From assembly GCF_033723955.1 (NCBI RefSeq), contig NZ_CP137555.1, positions 3,092,001-3,156,000 of the forward strand: DNA of 64,000 nucleotides, written 5' to 3'. Source of the stretch: Microbulbifer pacificus (GTDB lineage: Bacteria; Pseudomonadota; Gammaproteobacteria; Pseudomonadales; Cellvibrionaceae). The position numbers and the translations under genes are program-made. The notes under the pieces are model-generated. The model did no database searches. It was not told where the DNA came from and was given only the letters and a program-made list of their open reading frames with translations. The number at the start of each line of letters is the position of its first letter. The stretch's first letter is position 1. Positions 1-9,207 of this stretch are shown piece by piece.

Positions 1-145
1 ACGTTTCCGTTTTTTTGGAGCGGGCGTCCCGATATGGTAAAAGGACTGGACGGCCGAATCCCGAGTTCGACCGCCAAACCACTCCGGTCGCGGCCCCTAG
101 TCCGGGCCTCGTGACCAGAACGACAGATTTACGATTTTCGCCGCC

Positions 146-151
146 TATACT
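146..151 (+). promoter_or_regulatory. possible -10 box upstream of ftsH
   Basis: A TATACT hexamer lies about 50 bases before the ftsH start. No convincing -35 element is seen at the usual distance. The first 199 bases otherwise hold no gene I can support; this should be the intergenic stretch before ftsH. Confidence 0.3.
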
Positions 152-199
152 GGGTGGAATGGAATTACCGGCTAAGGCAATGGCAAGAGGGCATACCCT

Positions 200-2119
200 T
201 TGAACGATATGGCAAAGAATCTGGTGTTGTGGCTGATCATCGCGGCGGTGCTGCTGATGGTCTTCCAGAACTTCAAGCCGCAATCCAGGGACGAATCCCT
301 CAGCTATTCCCAGTTTGTGCAGGATGTTCAGTCCGGCCAGGTGAAAAGCGTGATGGTGGATGGCCTGGTGATCACCGGAGAAAAAGCCGATGGCAGCCGC
401 TTCAAGACCATTCAGCCACAGATCATCGACGACGAACTCACCAATGAAATGGTGCGCGGCGGTGTGCAGTTCAATGGCCGTGAGCCGGAATCCCCCAGTA
501 TCTGGCAGCAGCTGCTGGTGGCCAGCTTCCCGATCCTGATCATTATTGCCGTATTCATGTTCTTCATGCGCCAGATGCAGGGCGGTGCCGGCGGTCGCTC
601 CGGCCCCATGGCCTTCGGCAAGAGCAAGGCGCGCCTTCTTGGTGAAGACCAGATCAAGACCACTTTCGCCGATGTGGCGGGTGTGGATGAAGCCAAGGAA
701 GACGTGCAGGAGCTGGTGGAGTTCCTGCGCGACCCGTCCAAATTCCAGCGCCTCGGCGGTGCCATTCCCCGCGGTGTGCTGATGGCGGGCCCTCCCGGTA
801 CCGGCAAGACCCTGCTGGCCAAAGCCATTGCCGGCGAGGCCAAGGTGCCGTTCTTCTCCATTTCCGGTTCCGACTTCGTGGAAATGTTCGTGGGCGTGGG
901 CGCATCCCGCGTGCGCGACATGTTCGAGCAGGCCAAGAAGCAGGCGCCGTGCATCATCTTTATCGATGAGATCGACGCCGTTGGCCGTCACCGCGGTGCC
1001 GGTGTCGGCGGCGGTCACGACGAGCGCGAACAGACCCTGAACCAGCTGCTGGTGGAAATGGACGGCTTTGAAGGTAACGAGGGCGTGATCGTCATCGCCG
1101 CCACCAACCGTCCGGACGTGCTCGACTCCGCGCTGCTGCGCCCGGGCCGTTTCGACCGCCAGGTCTTTGTCGGCCTGCCGGATATCCGCGGCCGCGAACA
1201 GATCCTGAAGGTACACATGCGCAAGGTGCCGCTGGACGAGCGCGTCGACCCGCAGACCATTGCCCGCGGAACCCCCGGCTTCTCCGGTGCCGACCTAGCC
1301 AACCTGGTGAACGAAGCCGCGCTGTTCGCCGCCCGCGCCAACAAACGCATGGTCACCATGGACGAGTTCGAGCGCGCCCGCGACAAAATCATGATGGGCG
1401 CCGAGCGCAAATCCATGGTGATGAACGAGAAGGAAAAGACCAATACCGCATACCACGAGGCCGGTCATGCGATTATCGGTCGCCTGGTGCCGGAGCACGA
1501 TCCGGTGCACAAGGTCACCATCATTCCCCGCGGCCGTGCGCTGGGTGTTACCCAGTTCCTGCCGGAAGAGGACAAGTACAGCCTGTCCAAGCGCGCACTG
1601 GAATCCCAGCTGTGCTCTCTGTTTGGCGGCCGTATCGCGGAAGAGATGACCCTGGGGCTCGATGGAGTCACCACCGGTGCCTCCAACGATATCGAGCGCG
1701 CTACCGATATCGCGCGCAACATGGTGACCAAGTGGGGGCTGTCGGAGAAGCTCGGCCCGCTGCACTACGGTGAGGACGACAGCGGCCAGCCGGGACATGG
1801 CAACCCCATTTCCGGCAAGACCTCGAACGAGATCGACGAGGAGGTCCGCCGCATCATCGACACCTGCTATTCCCGCGCGAAAAAGCTGCTGGAAGACAAC
1901 CGGGATATTCTCGAGGCGATGAAAGACGCGCTGATAGAATACGAGACCCTAGATGCCGAGCAGGTGGATGACCTGATGGTCCGCCGCAAGGTACGCCCAC
2001 CGCGGGACTGGCACGACAGTGATTACACCGGTGGCGGCTCCGCCGACGACCTGAAGGAAAGCGAGACCAAGCCCAAAGACGGCGACAACCCCGTCGGTGG
2101 CCCGGTCAACGGCCACTAA
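200..2119 (+). CDS. ftsH: ATP-dependent zinc metalloprotease FtsH
   Basis: Membrane-bound AAA+ protease that degrades misfolded membrane proteins and short-lived regulators. It has 639 residues, normal for the family. Two N-terminal membrane segments (about 7-23 and 105-122) flank a periplasmic domain. The AAA module has Walker A GPPGTGKT at 197-204 and Walker B FIDEID near 254-259, then the second region of homology. The zinc site HEAGH is at 419-423. The start at 200 is TTG and gives MNDMAKN, like E. coli MSDMAKN; an ATG at 209 (MAKN) is an alternative. A strong terminator follows, so it is transcribed apart from folP. Confidence 0.97.
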   Translation: MNDMAKNLVLWLIIAAVLLMVFQNFKPQSRDESLSYSQFVQDVQSGQVKSVMVDGLVITGEKADGSRFKTIQPQIIDDELTNEMVRGGVQFNGREPESPSIWQQLLVASFPILIIIAVFMFFMRQMQGGAGGRSGPMAFGKSKARLLGEDQIKTTFADVAGVDEAKEDVQELVEFLRDPSKFQRLGGAIPRGVLMAGPPGTGKTLLAKAIAGEAKVPFFSISGSDFVEMFVGVGASRVRDMFEQAKKQAPCIIFIDEIDAVGRHRGAGVGGGHDEREQTLNQLLVEMDGFEGNEGVIVIAATNRPDVLDSALLRPGRFDRQVFVGLPDIRGREQILKVHMRKVPLDERVDPQTIARGTPGFSGADLANLVNEAALFAARANKRMVTMDEFERARDKIMMGAERKSMVMNEKEKTNTAYHEAGHAIIGRLVPEHDPVHKVTIIPRGRALGVTQFLPEEDKYSLSKRALESQLCSLFGGRIAEEMTLGLDGVTTGASNDIERATDIARNMVTKWGLSEKLGPLHYGEDDSGQPGHGNPISGKTSNEIDEEVRRIIDTCYSRAKKLLEDNRDILEAMKDALIEYETLDAEQVDDLMVRRKVRPPRDWHDSDYTGGGSADDLKESETKPKDGDNPVGGPVNGH

Positions 2120-2141
2120 GCGGTACCGTCAAGAGTGCTTT

Positions 2142-2161
2142 CCGGTGTGAATTCACACCGG
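2142..2161. repeat. 20-bp perfect palindrome after ftsH
   Basis: CCGGTGTGA-ATT-CACACCGG reads as a perfect palindrome just before the ftsH terminator. With no loop it could extrude as a cruciform, bind a dimeric protein, or add stability to the mRNA 3' end. Confidence 0.6.
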
Positions 2162-2163
2162 TC

Positions 2164-2189
2164 AAAAACGGGCCTCCGGGCCCGTTTTG
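2164..2189 (+). terminator. Rho-independent terminator of ftsH
   Basis: AAAACGGGCC-TCCG-GGCCCGTTTT forms a GC-rich stem with a short loop and flanking A and T runs, 45 bases after the ftsH stop. Confidence 0.85.
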
Positions 2190-2265
2190 CATTGTTCCGG
2201 TCTAGCTACTACACAGCGAATAATTGGCGCAATTGCGCCCCGGCCACGTTTATCGACCTGACCTT

Positions 2266-3108
2266 ATGAAGTTGAACTGCGGCAAGCACACCCTCGATCT
2301 CGATCGCCCCCAGGTGATGGGGATTCTGAATACCACCCCGGACTCCTTTTCCGATGGCGGCAGTTACTACGCCGACGGCGGGCTCAACCTGGATCTGGTT
2401 TTGCGCCGCGCGCAGCAGGTCCTGGAAGAGGGCGGCACCATCGTGGATATCGGTGGGGAGTCCACCCGTCCCGGCGCGGCCGTGGTTAGCGAGCAGCAGG
2501 AGCTGGATCGCGTAGTGCCGGCGGTGGAGGCCATCAGCCAGCGCTTCGATCTGGTGATTTCCGTAGACACCAGCACCCCGGCGGTTATACGGGAATCTGC
2601 TGCCGCCGGTGCGGGCCTGATTAACGATGTGCGAGCACTCACTCGCACGGGGGCGCTGGAGGCGGCGGCCGCTACCGGCTTGCCGGTATGTGTCATGCAT
2701 ATGCAGGGGGAACCCGGCACCATGCAGGCGAGCCCGGAATACGCAGATGTGGTGGGCGAAGTGCGGGCCTACCTCGATGCGCGTCTCGCCGCCTGCGAGG
2801 CTGCGGGCATTCCCCGCGAAAAGGTGATCTACGATCCGGGTTTTGGGTTTGGCAAAAACGACGAACATAACCTTGAATTACTGCGGCGCCTGCCAGAGTT
2901 GGCGCCACGCGACCTGCCGCTGCTGGTGGGACTATCGCGCAAATCCATGATCGGCCGTCTGCTGGACCGCGGTGTGGACGAGCGCCTGCCGGGCAGCCTG
3001 GCACTGGCCATGCTGTCGGCGCAGCGCGGCGCGCACATCATCCGTGTGCACGATGTGGCGGCGACGGTGGATGTGCTGAAATTACAACAACTGGTGGACC
3101 GCGCCTGA
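2266..3108 (+). CDS. folP: dihydropteroate synthase FolP
   Basis: Condenses 6-hydroxymethyl-dihydropterin pyrophosphate with p-aminobenzoate in folate synthesis; the target of sulfonamides. The ATG at 2266 gives 280 residues starting MKLNCGKHTLDLDRP, matching the usual family length, so the longer TTG-started frame from 2224 is not preferred. Both pterin-binding signatures are present: MGILNTTPDSFSDGG near residues 18-32 and GGESTRPGA near 62-70. The C-terminal VGLSRKSMIGRLLDR loop carries the conserved SRK. The order ftsH-folP-glmM is the standard gammaproteobacterial one. Confidence 0.96.
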   Translation: MKLNCGKHTLDLDRPQVMGILNTTPDSFSDGGSYYADGGLNLDLVLRRAQQVLEEGGTIVDIGGESTRPGAAVVSEQQELDRVVPAVEAISQRFDLVISVDTSTPAVIRESAAAGAGLINDVRALTRTGALEAAAATGLPVCVMHMQGEPGTMQASPEYADVVGEVRAYLDARLAACEAAGIPREKVIYDPGFGFGKNDEHNLELLRRLPELAPRDLPLLVGLSRKSMIGRLLDRGVDERLPGSLALAMLSAQRGAHIIRVHDVAATVDVLKLQQLVDRA

Positions 3109-3142
3109 TTGCGACAGTCCGCGGCAATTAGATTGGGCAAAC

Positions 3143-3158
3143 TGTTGGGCGCCCAACA
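3143..3158. repeat. 16-bp perfect palindrome before glmM
   Basis: TGTTGGGC-GCCCAACA lies in the 71-base gap between folP and glmM, about 20 bases before the glmM start. It could be a protein-binding site or an attenuating hairpin; there is no T run, so it is not a normal terminator. Confidence 0.5.
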
Positions 3159-3179
3159 AATAACAATGAGAGTTAAACG

Positions 3180-4526
3180 ATGACAAGAAGATACTTCGGC
3201 ACAGACGGTATTCGCGGCCAGGTGGGTGAGGGAGCGATCACTCCGGATTTCATGCTGCGCCTGGGCTTTGCCGCCGGCAAGGTGCTCGGCGCCAACCGCC
3301 AGGGCAAGGGCCGCAGCCGCATCCTGATCGGCAAGGACACCCGGGTATCCGGCTATATGTTTGAGGCCGCCCTCGAGGCGGGGCTGATCAACGCCGGTGT
3401 CGACGTCGGCCTGCTGGGGCCCATGCCGACCCCGGCCATCGCCTATCTCACCCGCACCTTCCACGCCCAGGCGGGGATCGTTATCAGCGCGTCACACAAC
3501 CCCTATCAGGACAACGGCATCAAATTCTTCAGCTCTGATGGCAGCAAACTGCCGGACGCGGTGGAGCAGGATATCGAGGCAGCACTCGACCAGCCCATGG
3601 AAACAGCGAGTGATCTCGGCAAGGCGTGGCGTATCGACGATGCCGTAGGTCGCTATATCGAGTTCTGCAAGGCCAGCACCCCCTGGCGCTATTCCCTGCA
3701 GGGGCTCCATATCGTGCTCGACTGCGCCAACGGTGCCACCTACCACATTGCGCCAAAGGTCTTCCGCGAGCTGGGTGCTGAGGTGCACGCCATCGGCATC
3801 CAGCCGGACGGTCTAAACATCAACCTGGAATGCGGCTCCACCAAGCCCCAGCAGCTGCAAAAGGCAGTAGTGGAGCGCGGTGCCGATCTGGGCATCGCGT
3901 TTGACGGTGACGGCGACCGCGTCATGTTCGTCGATCGCCACGGCAACCTGATCGACGGCGACCAGTTGCTGTTTATCATCGCCATCCACCGCCAGCAGTT
4001 CCTCGGCGGTTGCAGTGGCGTGGTCGGTACCCTGATGAGCAACTACGGGTTCGAGCTGGCACTGAAAGAGCGCAAGATTCCCTTCGCCCGCGCCAAGGTG
4101 GGCGATCGCTACGTACTGGAAATGATGTACAAAAACGGCTGGACCCTCGGTGGCGAGTCCTCCGGGCATATCGTCTGCACCGATGTCACCACCACCGGGG
4201 ACGGCATCATCTCCGCGCTGCAGGTACTGCGCGCGGTGAGCGACTTCGGGGAATCCCTGGACCAGCTCAGCCAGAAGATGCAGATGCTGCCGCAACACAT
4301 GATCAACGTGCGTCTCGCCAGCCGCGATGGTGTGCTGGAACACGATGATGTGCAGGCCGCGGTAGCCCAGGCAGAGTCCACCCTCGCCAACAATGGCCGC
4401 GTGCTGTTGCGCCCTTCTGGCACCGAGCCGTTGATCCGGGTCATGGTCGAGGGCAAAGACGGCGCATTGGTGGCGCAGCTGGCTGGGGAAATTGCCAGTG
4501 TCGTCGAGCGGGTGGGTAACGCCTGA
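3180..4526 (+). CDS. glmM: phosphoglucosamine mutase GlmM
   Basis: Interconverts glucosamine-6-phosphate and glucosamine-1-phosphate, feeding UDP-GlcNAc for peptidoglycan and LPS. It has 448 residues, as in E. coli (445). The N-terminus [11 protein letters not shown] is typical. The phosphoserine loop SASHNP is at residues 103-108 with Ser105 as catalytic phosphoserine, and the Mg site FDGDGDR is at 241-247. The C-terminal phosphate-binding loop [15 protein letters not shown] is intact. ATG start with GAGAG as ribosome site. Confidence 0.97.
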   Translation: MTRRYFGTDGIRGQVGEGAITPDFMLRLGFAAGKVLGANRQGKGRSRILIGKDTRVSGYMFEAALEAGLINAGVDVGLLGPMPTPAIAYLTRTFHAQAGIVISASHNPYQDNGIKFFSSDGSKLPDAVEQDIEAALDQPMETASDLGKAWRIDDAVGRYIEFCKASTPWRYSLQGLHIVLDCANGATYHIAPKVFRELGAEVHAIGIQPDGLNINLECGSTKPQQLQKAVVERGADLGIAFDGDGDRVMFVDRHGNLIDGDQLLFIIAIHRQQFLGGCSGVVGTLMSNYGFELALKERKIPFARAKVGDRYVLEMMYKNGWTLGGESSGHIVCTDVTTTGDGIISALQVLRAVSDFGESLDQLSQKMQMLPQHMINVRLASRDGVLEHDDVQAAVAQAESTLANNGRVLLRPSGTEPLIRVMVEGKDGALVAQLAGEIASVVERVGNA

Positions 4527-4634
4527 GCGCAGGCCCACCGTCGGAAGCCATTGAAAAATCAATAAATATCCGAAAACGCTGGTTGTATGTTTCCGGCAAT
4601 ATCGATAAGATTTGCGCCCCTTGGAGGAGCACCG

Positions 4635-5381
4635 ATGCGAAAAACACTGGTAGCTGCCAACTGGAAAATGCACGGCACCAAAGCGTTTGCCGAGCAGTTG
4701 TTGGCCGAGCTGAACAGCGGACTGGAGTCCGACGATTGCTCCGCCGAAGTAGTAATCTGCCCCCCCTTCCCCTACCTCGGTGTAGTGGGCGCGGCGGCGG
4801 AAAATGCGGAACAGGTAGCCCTGGGGGCGCAGAACCTCAGCGAGCAGCCCTCCGGTGCCTTCACCGGTGAGGTTTCCGCGGAAATGCTGCTGGATTGTGG
4901 CGCACGCTATGTGATCGTTGGTCACTCCGAGCGCCGCAGCCTGTACGGCGAAAGCAGCGAGTTGGTCGCGGCCAAGTTTGCCGCCGCCAAGGGCGCAGGC
5001 CTGACACCGATCCTCTGTGTAGGGGAGTCGCTGCAGGAGCGTGAAGCCGGCAATACGCTGAAAGTGATTGCCGAACAGATCCAGGCCGTTGTCGATCTGG
5101 ACCTGGGAAATACCTGGCAGAACGCCGTTATCGCCTACGAGCCCGTATGGGCTATTGGCACCGGCAAGACCGCCACCCCGGAACAGGCGCAGGAAGTGCA
5201 CCAGTTCATTCGCCAGCAACTCGGTGAAGCGGGGCCGGCGACGCAGATTCTTTACGGTGGCAGCGTCAAGGCAGCCAATGCCGCAGAGCTGTTTGCCAGA
5301 GAAGATATCGATGGCGCCCTGGTGGGCGGAGCCTCTTTGCAGGCTGACGAATTTATCAAGATCTGCCGCGCCGCTGATTGA
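4635..5381 (+). CDS. tpiA: triosephosphate isomerase TpiA
   Basis: Glycolytic isomerase of dihydroxyacetone phosphate and glyceraldehyde-3-phosphate, a TIM barrel. The ATG at 4635 has GGAGG at 4623-4627 and gives MRKTLVAANWKMHGT, so the longer frame from 4587 is rejected. It has 248 residues. Catalytic Lys11 (NWK), His97 in VGHSER, Glu near 168 in AYEPVWAIGTG and the phosphate loop YGGSVK are all present. As in many gammaproteobacteria it precedes secG. Confidence 0.97.
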   Translation: MRKTLVAANWKMHGTKAFAEQLLAELNSGLESDDCSAEVVICPPFPYLGVVGAAAENAEQVALGAQNLSEQPSGAFTGEVSAEMLLDCGARYVIVGHSERRSLYGESSELVAAKFAAAKGAGLTPILCVGESLQEREAGNTLKVIAEQIQAVVDLDLGNTWQNAVIAYEPVWAIGTGKTATPEQAQEVHQFIRQQLGEAGPATQILYGGSVKAANAAELFAREDIDGALVGGASLQADEFIKICRAAD

Positions 5382-5440
5382 GCGCAACAGGTCGAAATTT
5401 TTTGAGCAAGGGCAGTTGCCCGTAGCAGGTTTTCTGGACA

Positions 5441-5890
5441 ATGGAAAAACTGGTTTTAGTCGTTCACATCCTCACTGCGCTGGGTATTATCGGCCTGATT
5501 TTGCTGCAGCAGGGCAAGGGTGCGGAAGCGGGTGCCTCCTTTGGCGCGGGCGCTTCTCAGACCGTTTTTGGTAGCCAAGGCAGCGGAAATTTCTTTTCCC
5601 GCTTGACTGGAATTCTGGCGACTGTATTCTTCGCCACCAGCTTCGGTCTGGCAGTACTGGCCAGCCGCAGCGAAGCTCCGGAACTTGAAGGTATCCCGCA
5701 AGTTCCGGCCGCGGTAGAATCCCGCGACCAGGAAGTACCGGCAGCCATCGAGAGCGAAATCCCTGAAGTTCAGGAATCTGCTCCGGCGGAAGGCGAACTT
5801 CCCGCAGCAGAAGAAGCCCCCAAGGCTGAACTGCCGGAAGCAGGCTCTGAAGAGCAGAGCGAAGAAAAAACTGAGGAGCAGCCTCAGTAA
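5441..5890 (+). CDS. secG: SecG, protein-export membrane subunit
   Basis: Small auxiliary subunit of the SecYEG translocon. Two membrane segments are visible (about 2-21 and 50-72), separated by the Gly/Ala-rich GKGAEAGASFGAGASQTVFG loop typical of SecG. Of the 149 residues, about 65 form a Pro/Glu/Ala-rich acidic tail. Acidic tails of variable length occur in SecG, but this one is long. The gene lies between tpiA and tRNA-Leu, the usual place. Confidence 0.93.
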   Translation: MEKLVLVVHILTALGIIGLILLQQGKGAEAGASFGAGASQTVFGSQGSGNFFSRLTGILATVFFATSFGLAVLASRSEAPELEGIPQVPAAVESRDQEVPAAIESEIPEVQESAPAEGELPAAEEAPKAELPEAGSEEQSEEKTEEQPQ

Positions 5891-5925
5891 GCCGAAAGGC
5901 TGAAATCAAAAACTGAAAAGTTTTT

Positions 5926-6011
5926 GCCCAGGTGGTGGAATTGGTAGACACGCTATCTTGAGGGGGTAGTGAGCATAGCTCGTGCGGGTTCAAGTCCCGC
6001 CCTGGGCACCA
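5926..6011 (+). tRNA. tRNA-Leu (anticodon GAG)
   Basis: An 86-nt class II tRNA with acceptor stem GCCCAGG/CCTGGGC, discriminator A and encoded CCA. The D-loop has TGGTAGACACG, the anticodon loop CTTGAGG gives GAG, the variable arm is long as in tRNA-Leu, and the T-arm is GCGGGTTCAAGTCCCGC. It directly follows secG. Its 3' end is the integration site of the two islands described below and stays intact. Confidence 0.97.
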
Positions 6012-6015
6012 CATT
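5993..6015 (+). repeat. att site copy 1 (tRNA-Leu 3' end)
   Basis: A 23-bp stretch, from the T-arm AGTCCCGCC through the CCA and on to CACATT, is repeated exactly at 20476-20498 and imperfectly at 38975-38995. Copy 1 is the left junction of the first island. P4-type integrases typically use a tRNA 3' end in this way. Confidence 0.9.
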
Positions 6016-6044
6016 AAAGACCAGAGAGATCTGGCAACATCCGA

Positions 6045-6067
6045 AAAGCCCCGCACTGCGGGGCTTT
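6045..6067 (+). terminator. hairpin terminator after tRNA-Leu (copy 1)
   Basis: AAAGCCCCGC-ACT-GCGGGGCTTT is a strong stem-loop ending in T residues just after the tRNA. The same hairpin follows the att copies at 20528-20550 and 39025-39048. Confidence 0.75.
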
Positions 6068-6100
6068 CGCGTTTCTGGGTGGTCCAATAGTGTCCAGCTC

Positions 6101-6174
6101 GGTACCCCCACATCCGGGGGTATTTGGGGGTACTATTGGGGGTACCGGTACCCCTATACTGAACCGGTACCCCC
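6101..6174. repeat. cluster of GGGGGTAC(C) repeats before the integrase
   Basis: Six copies of GGGGGTACC or its complement GGTACCCC(C), some with one change, lie in both orientations within 75 bases: near 6101, 6115, 6126, 6138, 6147 and 6166. Two more sit at 20401-20420, just inside the other end of the island. The placement fits arm-type sites bound by the integrase or excisionase, and the sites overlap the integrase promoter region. Confidence 0.7.
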
Positions 6175-6195
6175 AAATCGCCCGGAGAGCCCCGT

Positions 6196-7431
6196 ATGAC
6201 GCTGACTTACGCCCAAGCTAAGAACGCCGCCCCGAAGGAAAAAGACTACCGCCTAAGCGATGGGAATAACCTGTACCTGCTGGTCAAAAAGACCGGCCCC
6301 AAGTACTGGCGCATGAAGTACAGGTTGGTGGGTAAAGAGAAGATGCTGGCTATCGGGCGCTTCCCTGAGGTAAGCATCAAGGAAGCGCGTGAGCGCAGGG
6401 ATGGGGCGAGGGGGCTGTTGCGCCAGGGTATCGATCCGGTTCAGCACTTCAAGAAGCTCAAATATGCGGGTGAAGTGCCGCCGGGCAGCAGCTTTGAAGA
6501 TGTTGGTACCGAGTGGTTCAAAACGGTCATGGCTGATAAATCCAAGAGCCACCAGACCCGCACCTGGCGGGCCCTCGAGCGCGACCTTTTCCCCTACCTT
6601 GGACACAAAGACATCGGCGAGATCGAACCCTTCGAGCTGCTGCAGACTCTGCGCCGGATCGAAGCTCGTGGCCACTACGAACTGGCAAATCGCACCAAGC
6701 GGGTTGCCAGTCAGATATTCCGCTTCGCCGTCGCCAGTGGGCGAGCCCTGCGGGATCCTGCGGCCGATCTGGCCGGTACGCTCAAGACCCAGAAGAGCAA
6801 GCACATGGCAGCGATCACTGAGCCGAGAGCTGTCGGCAAGTTGCTGCAAGCTATTGACGGGTACCGTGGCACGGCAGTCGTGGAGGCTGCACTCAAGCTT
6901 TCTCCCCTTCTGTTCTGTCGTCCCGGTGAACTCCGTCATTTGGAGTGGGCAGACTTCAACTGGGAAGAGAGCCGCATCGAAATCCCGGGGGAGCGGATGA
7001 AGGTTGGCGAGCCCCACATTATCCCGCTGAGTAGTCAGGCCACGTCTATTTTTCGCGAGCTAGAGCTTTTGACTGGTAGGGGCCGCTATGTGTTTCCCTC
7101 CCTGCGCAGCAGCGACCGGCCGATGTCCGATAACGCCGTGCGCACGGCACTTCGCAGCTTGGGCTATGACAACGACACCATGACACCCCATGGCTTCCGG
7201 GCTATGGCGCGCACACTGCTGGACGAGCAGCTCAACTACCGAATCGAGTGGATCGAGCAGCAGCTCGCCCATACGGTGAAAGATGCCTTGGGGCGTGCAT
7301 ACAACCGTACCAAACACCTGAAGCAACGCTCTGAGATGATGCAGCGCTGGGCGGATTACCTCGATGCGCTCAAGCGATCAGCGAGTGAGGCTTCTGTCGT
7401 TCCCCTAATACGCCAGACCACTTCGATATGA
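6196..7431 (+). CDS. P4-type tyrosine integrase of island 1
   Basis: Site-specific recombinase that would insert and excise the island at tRNA-Leu. It has 411 residues. The N-terminal DUF4102-like arm-binding domain (DYRLSDGNNLYLLV, about 16-29) is followed by a core-binding domain (about 95-190) and the catalytic domain. Catalytic residues visible: Arg242 in CRPGELRHLEW, His332 and Arg335 in PHGFRAMART, His359 in LAHT, and nucleophile Tyr369 in AYNRT. All are intact, so it may be active. The stop overlaps the start of the next gene. Confidence 0.95.
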   Translation: MTLTYAQAKNAAPKEKDYRLSDGNNLYLLVKKTGPKYWRMKYRLVGKEKMLAIGRFPEVSIKEARERRDGARGLLRQGIDPVQHFKKLKYAGEVPPGSSFEDVGTEWFKTVMADKSKSHQTRTWRALERDLFPYLGHKDIGEIEPFELLQTLRRIEARGHYELANRTKRVASQIFRFAVASGRALRDPAADLAGTLKTQKSKHMAAITEPRAVGKLLQAIDGYRGTAVVEAALKLSPLLFCRPGELRHLEWADFNWEESRIEIPGERMKVGEPHIIPLSSQATSIFRELELLTGRGRYVFPSLRSSDRPMSDNAVRTALRSLGYDNDTMTPHGFRAMARTLLDEQLNYRIEWIEQQLAHTVKDALGRAYNRTKHLKQRSEMMQRWADYLDALKRSASEASVVPLIRQTTSI

Positions 7432-8108
7432 AAGAAGACGCTTTGAATTACGAAAAAACACGCCTGCCTTACTATCTGGTAATGGATTTCTGGGGCGCAG
7501 ACGATGCATGTAAGTTGTTTGCTGACCTGGATCCTTACTATGCGAAAGAGGTACTTGAGGGTGGTGAGCGCGTTTTTCAGATCGCTCCATTGCTTCCCGG
7601 TCAGTCGGGAACAGAAGAGCAGGGTCGCAGGTATCTGACTTACAGGAAAACCTGGGATAGTTGCGACCACACCGAGTGGCTAAACAATGAGCGGAACCCG
7701 GTAAAGTTCGGAGACGACGGCGAGCGAATGCTGCCTGTGGATTATTTTCTGCAGTGGGCATACGCCAAGCGAATACCGATTCCCTGGCTGGAGTGGGCAG
7801 ACGACAACGGTTACCTGGATCGCTCTCGTCAAAAGTTGGCATTTGCTGATGCGAATACAATCATGCTCCCCATTAACGACCCCCGGATCAGTAAACAACT
7901 AATTGATATGGTGCAGTCGGCCGTGGCCCGCTGGGGGAAATGGAATCCCGCGGACAAAACAACTGCGCCAACCAATGCGACAGTGGAAGGTGATCTTTTG
8001 AAAAAGGGCTGGAAGTCACCGACTATGAGAAAGCTGGCTGCATCCATTATTCGCCCCGAGAATGCTCCAAGGGGGATGAGTAAAAAGGTGACTAAAAAAG
8101 TCCAATAA
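7428..8108 (+). CDS. hypothetical protein next to the integrase
   Basis: A 226-residue soluble protein that I do not recognise. Its ATG overlaps the integrase stop (ATGA), so it is probably co-translated with it. It has no signal peptide or membrane segment. Features are a Trp/Tyr-rich N-terminal half (LPYYLVMDFWGADDACKLF) and a basic, Lys-rich C-terminus (KKVTKKVQ). The linkage to int suggests an island-maintenance role, but this is inference only. Confidence 0.75.
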   Translation: MKEDALNYEKTRLPYYLVMDFWGADDACKLFADLDPYYAKEVLEGGERVFQIAPLLPGQSGTEEQGRRYLTYRKTWDSCDHTEWLNNERNPVKFGDDGERMLPVDYFLQWAYAKRIPIPWLEWADDNGYLDRSRQKLAFADANTIMLPINDPRISKQLIDMVQSAVARWGKWNPADKTTAPTNATVEGDLLKKGWKSPTMRKLAASIIRPENAPRGMSKKVTKKVQ

Positions 8109-8226
8109 AAACAAAGGGTTGTATTCCGAGTGTAATTTGAGAGGTTACCTTCTGTGTAATGGGTAACCTATCTACCCCGCAAAATCTGCGAATACTAGGA
8201 CGTCGAACTTCCAACGAGGTACGACA

Positions 8227-8445
8227 ATGTCCAGTAACGTTCAAAACAATTCATTGCCGGAAACCGGCTTCATTCGAATCTGGGATGTTCTGAAGTACAT
8301 CCCCGTCGGCAAAAGCACCTGGTGGGCAGGTGTGGCGGCCGGCCGCTTCCCCAGGCCCGTGAAATTGGGCGAGCGAACATCTGCCTGGAAAGTTGAGGAT
8401 ATCCGGGCGCTGATCGAAAAAGCAGCAAGCGGGGAGGGGATATGA
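8227..8445 (+). CDS. AlpA-family regulator / excisionase-like protein
   Basis: A 72-residue winged-helix protein of the AlpA type. These proteins turn on integrase or act as excisionase in P4-like elements. The diagnostic segment runs from FIRIWDVLKYIPVGKSTWW into GRFPRPVKLGERTSAWKVEDI, about residues 15-60. Such genes usually sit near the integrase, as here. SD-like CGAGGT precedes the ATG. It could bind the GGGGGTAC repeats, but nothing in the sequence proves that. Confidence 0.88.
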   Translation: MSSNVQNNSLPETGFIRIWDVLKYIPVGKSTWWAGVAAGRFPRPVKLGERTSAWKVEDIRALIEKAASGEGI

Positions 8446-8634
8446 GCTTCCTCCCTGTTCTGAAATTGTACCCCTGTTTCTGCAGCGGGAGATGGCAGCA
8501 ATGCCTTTTCTCATGGGGGCTGCGGGCGGGCGCCGGCGCTTTCTGGCGCTCGGTAATTCAGAATATCCCCATAGAATCCCTACCTACCTGCGCCTGGCCA
8601 ACACTCAAATGCCAGCAGCTAGCGGTAGGTTCTC

Positions 8635-9207
8635 GTGAAGGGGGTGGTTAAGCGGGGACCAGTGGAGATAAATGGCCGCTGCCTGCGGCTGCCGCAGGGC
8701 AAGGGCGGGGAAGGTCATTACCGTGAGATCCTCCAGGCAACAGTGACGCAGCTGGATGCGCTGCAGGCCCGGCACAGCCGGCTGCTGGTGGTGGTTCTGG
8801 GGCTGAGTGTATGGGAATACACTCCGGACAACGCGTTGCTGTCACGCTTCATCCGCAAACTGCGTAAACGTCTGAAGATCCGATTTAGTCAGGAGCAGCT
8901 TGGGTACCTCTGGTGCCGGGAGCAGGACACCAGTGATAAGCAGCACTACCACCTGGCCCTGATTCTAAACGGTAACAAGAATCGTCACCCCAAGCGGATC
9001 ATTGAGTTGGTGGAGGAGATTTGGGACGGCTGGAATCAGCCCAGGCCTCATACACCGAAGAACTGTTATTACCTGCTGGAGCGTGGGGATGAGCGGCAGT
9101 TCCAGAAAGTGTTCGACCGGCTTTCCTATTTGGCTAAGGTGGCGACTAAAGGGCAGAGACCCAAAGCTACCAATGATTACTGCAGTAGTAGGTTTAAGCT
9201 GCCGTAG
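8635..9207 (+). CDS. inovirus Gp2-like (YagK/YfjJ-type) protein
   Basis: A 190-residue protein resembling the YagK/YfjJ C-terminal family, also called inovirus-type Gp2, found on prophages and P4-like islands. Recognisable parts are the LSRFIRKLRKR helix (about 63-73), GYLWCREQD and the HYHLALILNGN segment (about 105-115). The His-x-His resembles replication-initiator (HUH) folds, though activity cannot be claimed. The start is GTG, with no good Shine-Dalgarno. Confidence 0.72.
   Translation: MKGVVKRGPVEINGRCLRLPQGKGGEGHYREILQATVTQLDALQARHSRLLVVVLGLSVWEYTPDNALLSRFIRKLRKRLKIRFSQEQLGYLWCREQDTSDKQHYHLALILNGNKNRHPKRIIELVEEIWDGWNQPRPHTPKNCYYLLERGDERQFQKVFDRLSYLAKVATKGQRPKATNDYCSSRFKLP

Noticed and set aside
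1295..1798. Long minus-strand open frame inside ftsH
   Set aside because: Shadow of ftsH; low-complexity His/Arg-rich translation with no domain.
3813..5441. A 542-codon open frame on the minus strand opposite glmM and tpiA
   Set aside because: It is antisense to two well-supported core genes, has no recognisable domain and is expected in high-GC sequence.
6101..6174. GGGGGTAC repeats as a possible CRISPR array
   Set aside because: Repeats are 8-9 bases, in mixed orientation and with uneven spacing; no cas genes present.
8442..8651. Small plus-strand frame overlapping the AlpA-like stop
   Set aside because: Cys/Trp-rich composition with no family resemblance; its overlap with the start of the Gp2-like gene suggests chance.
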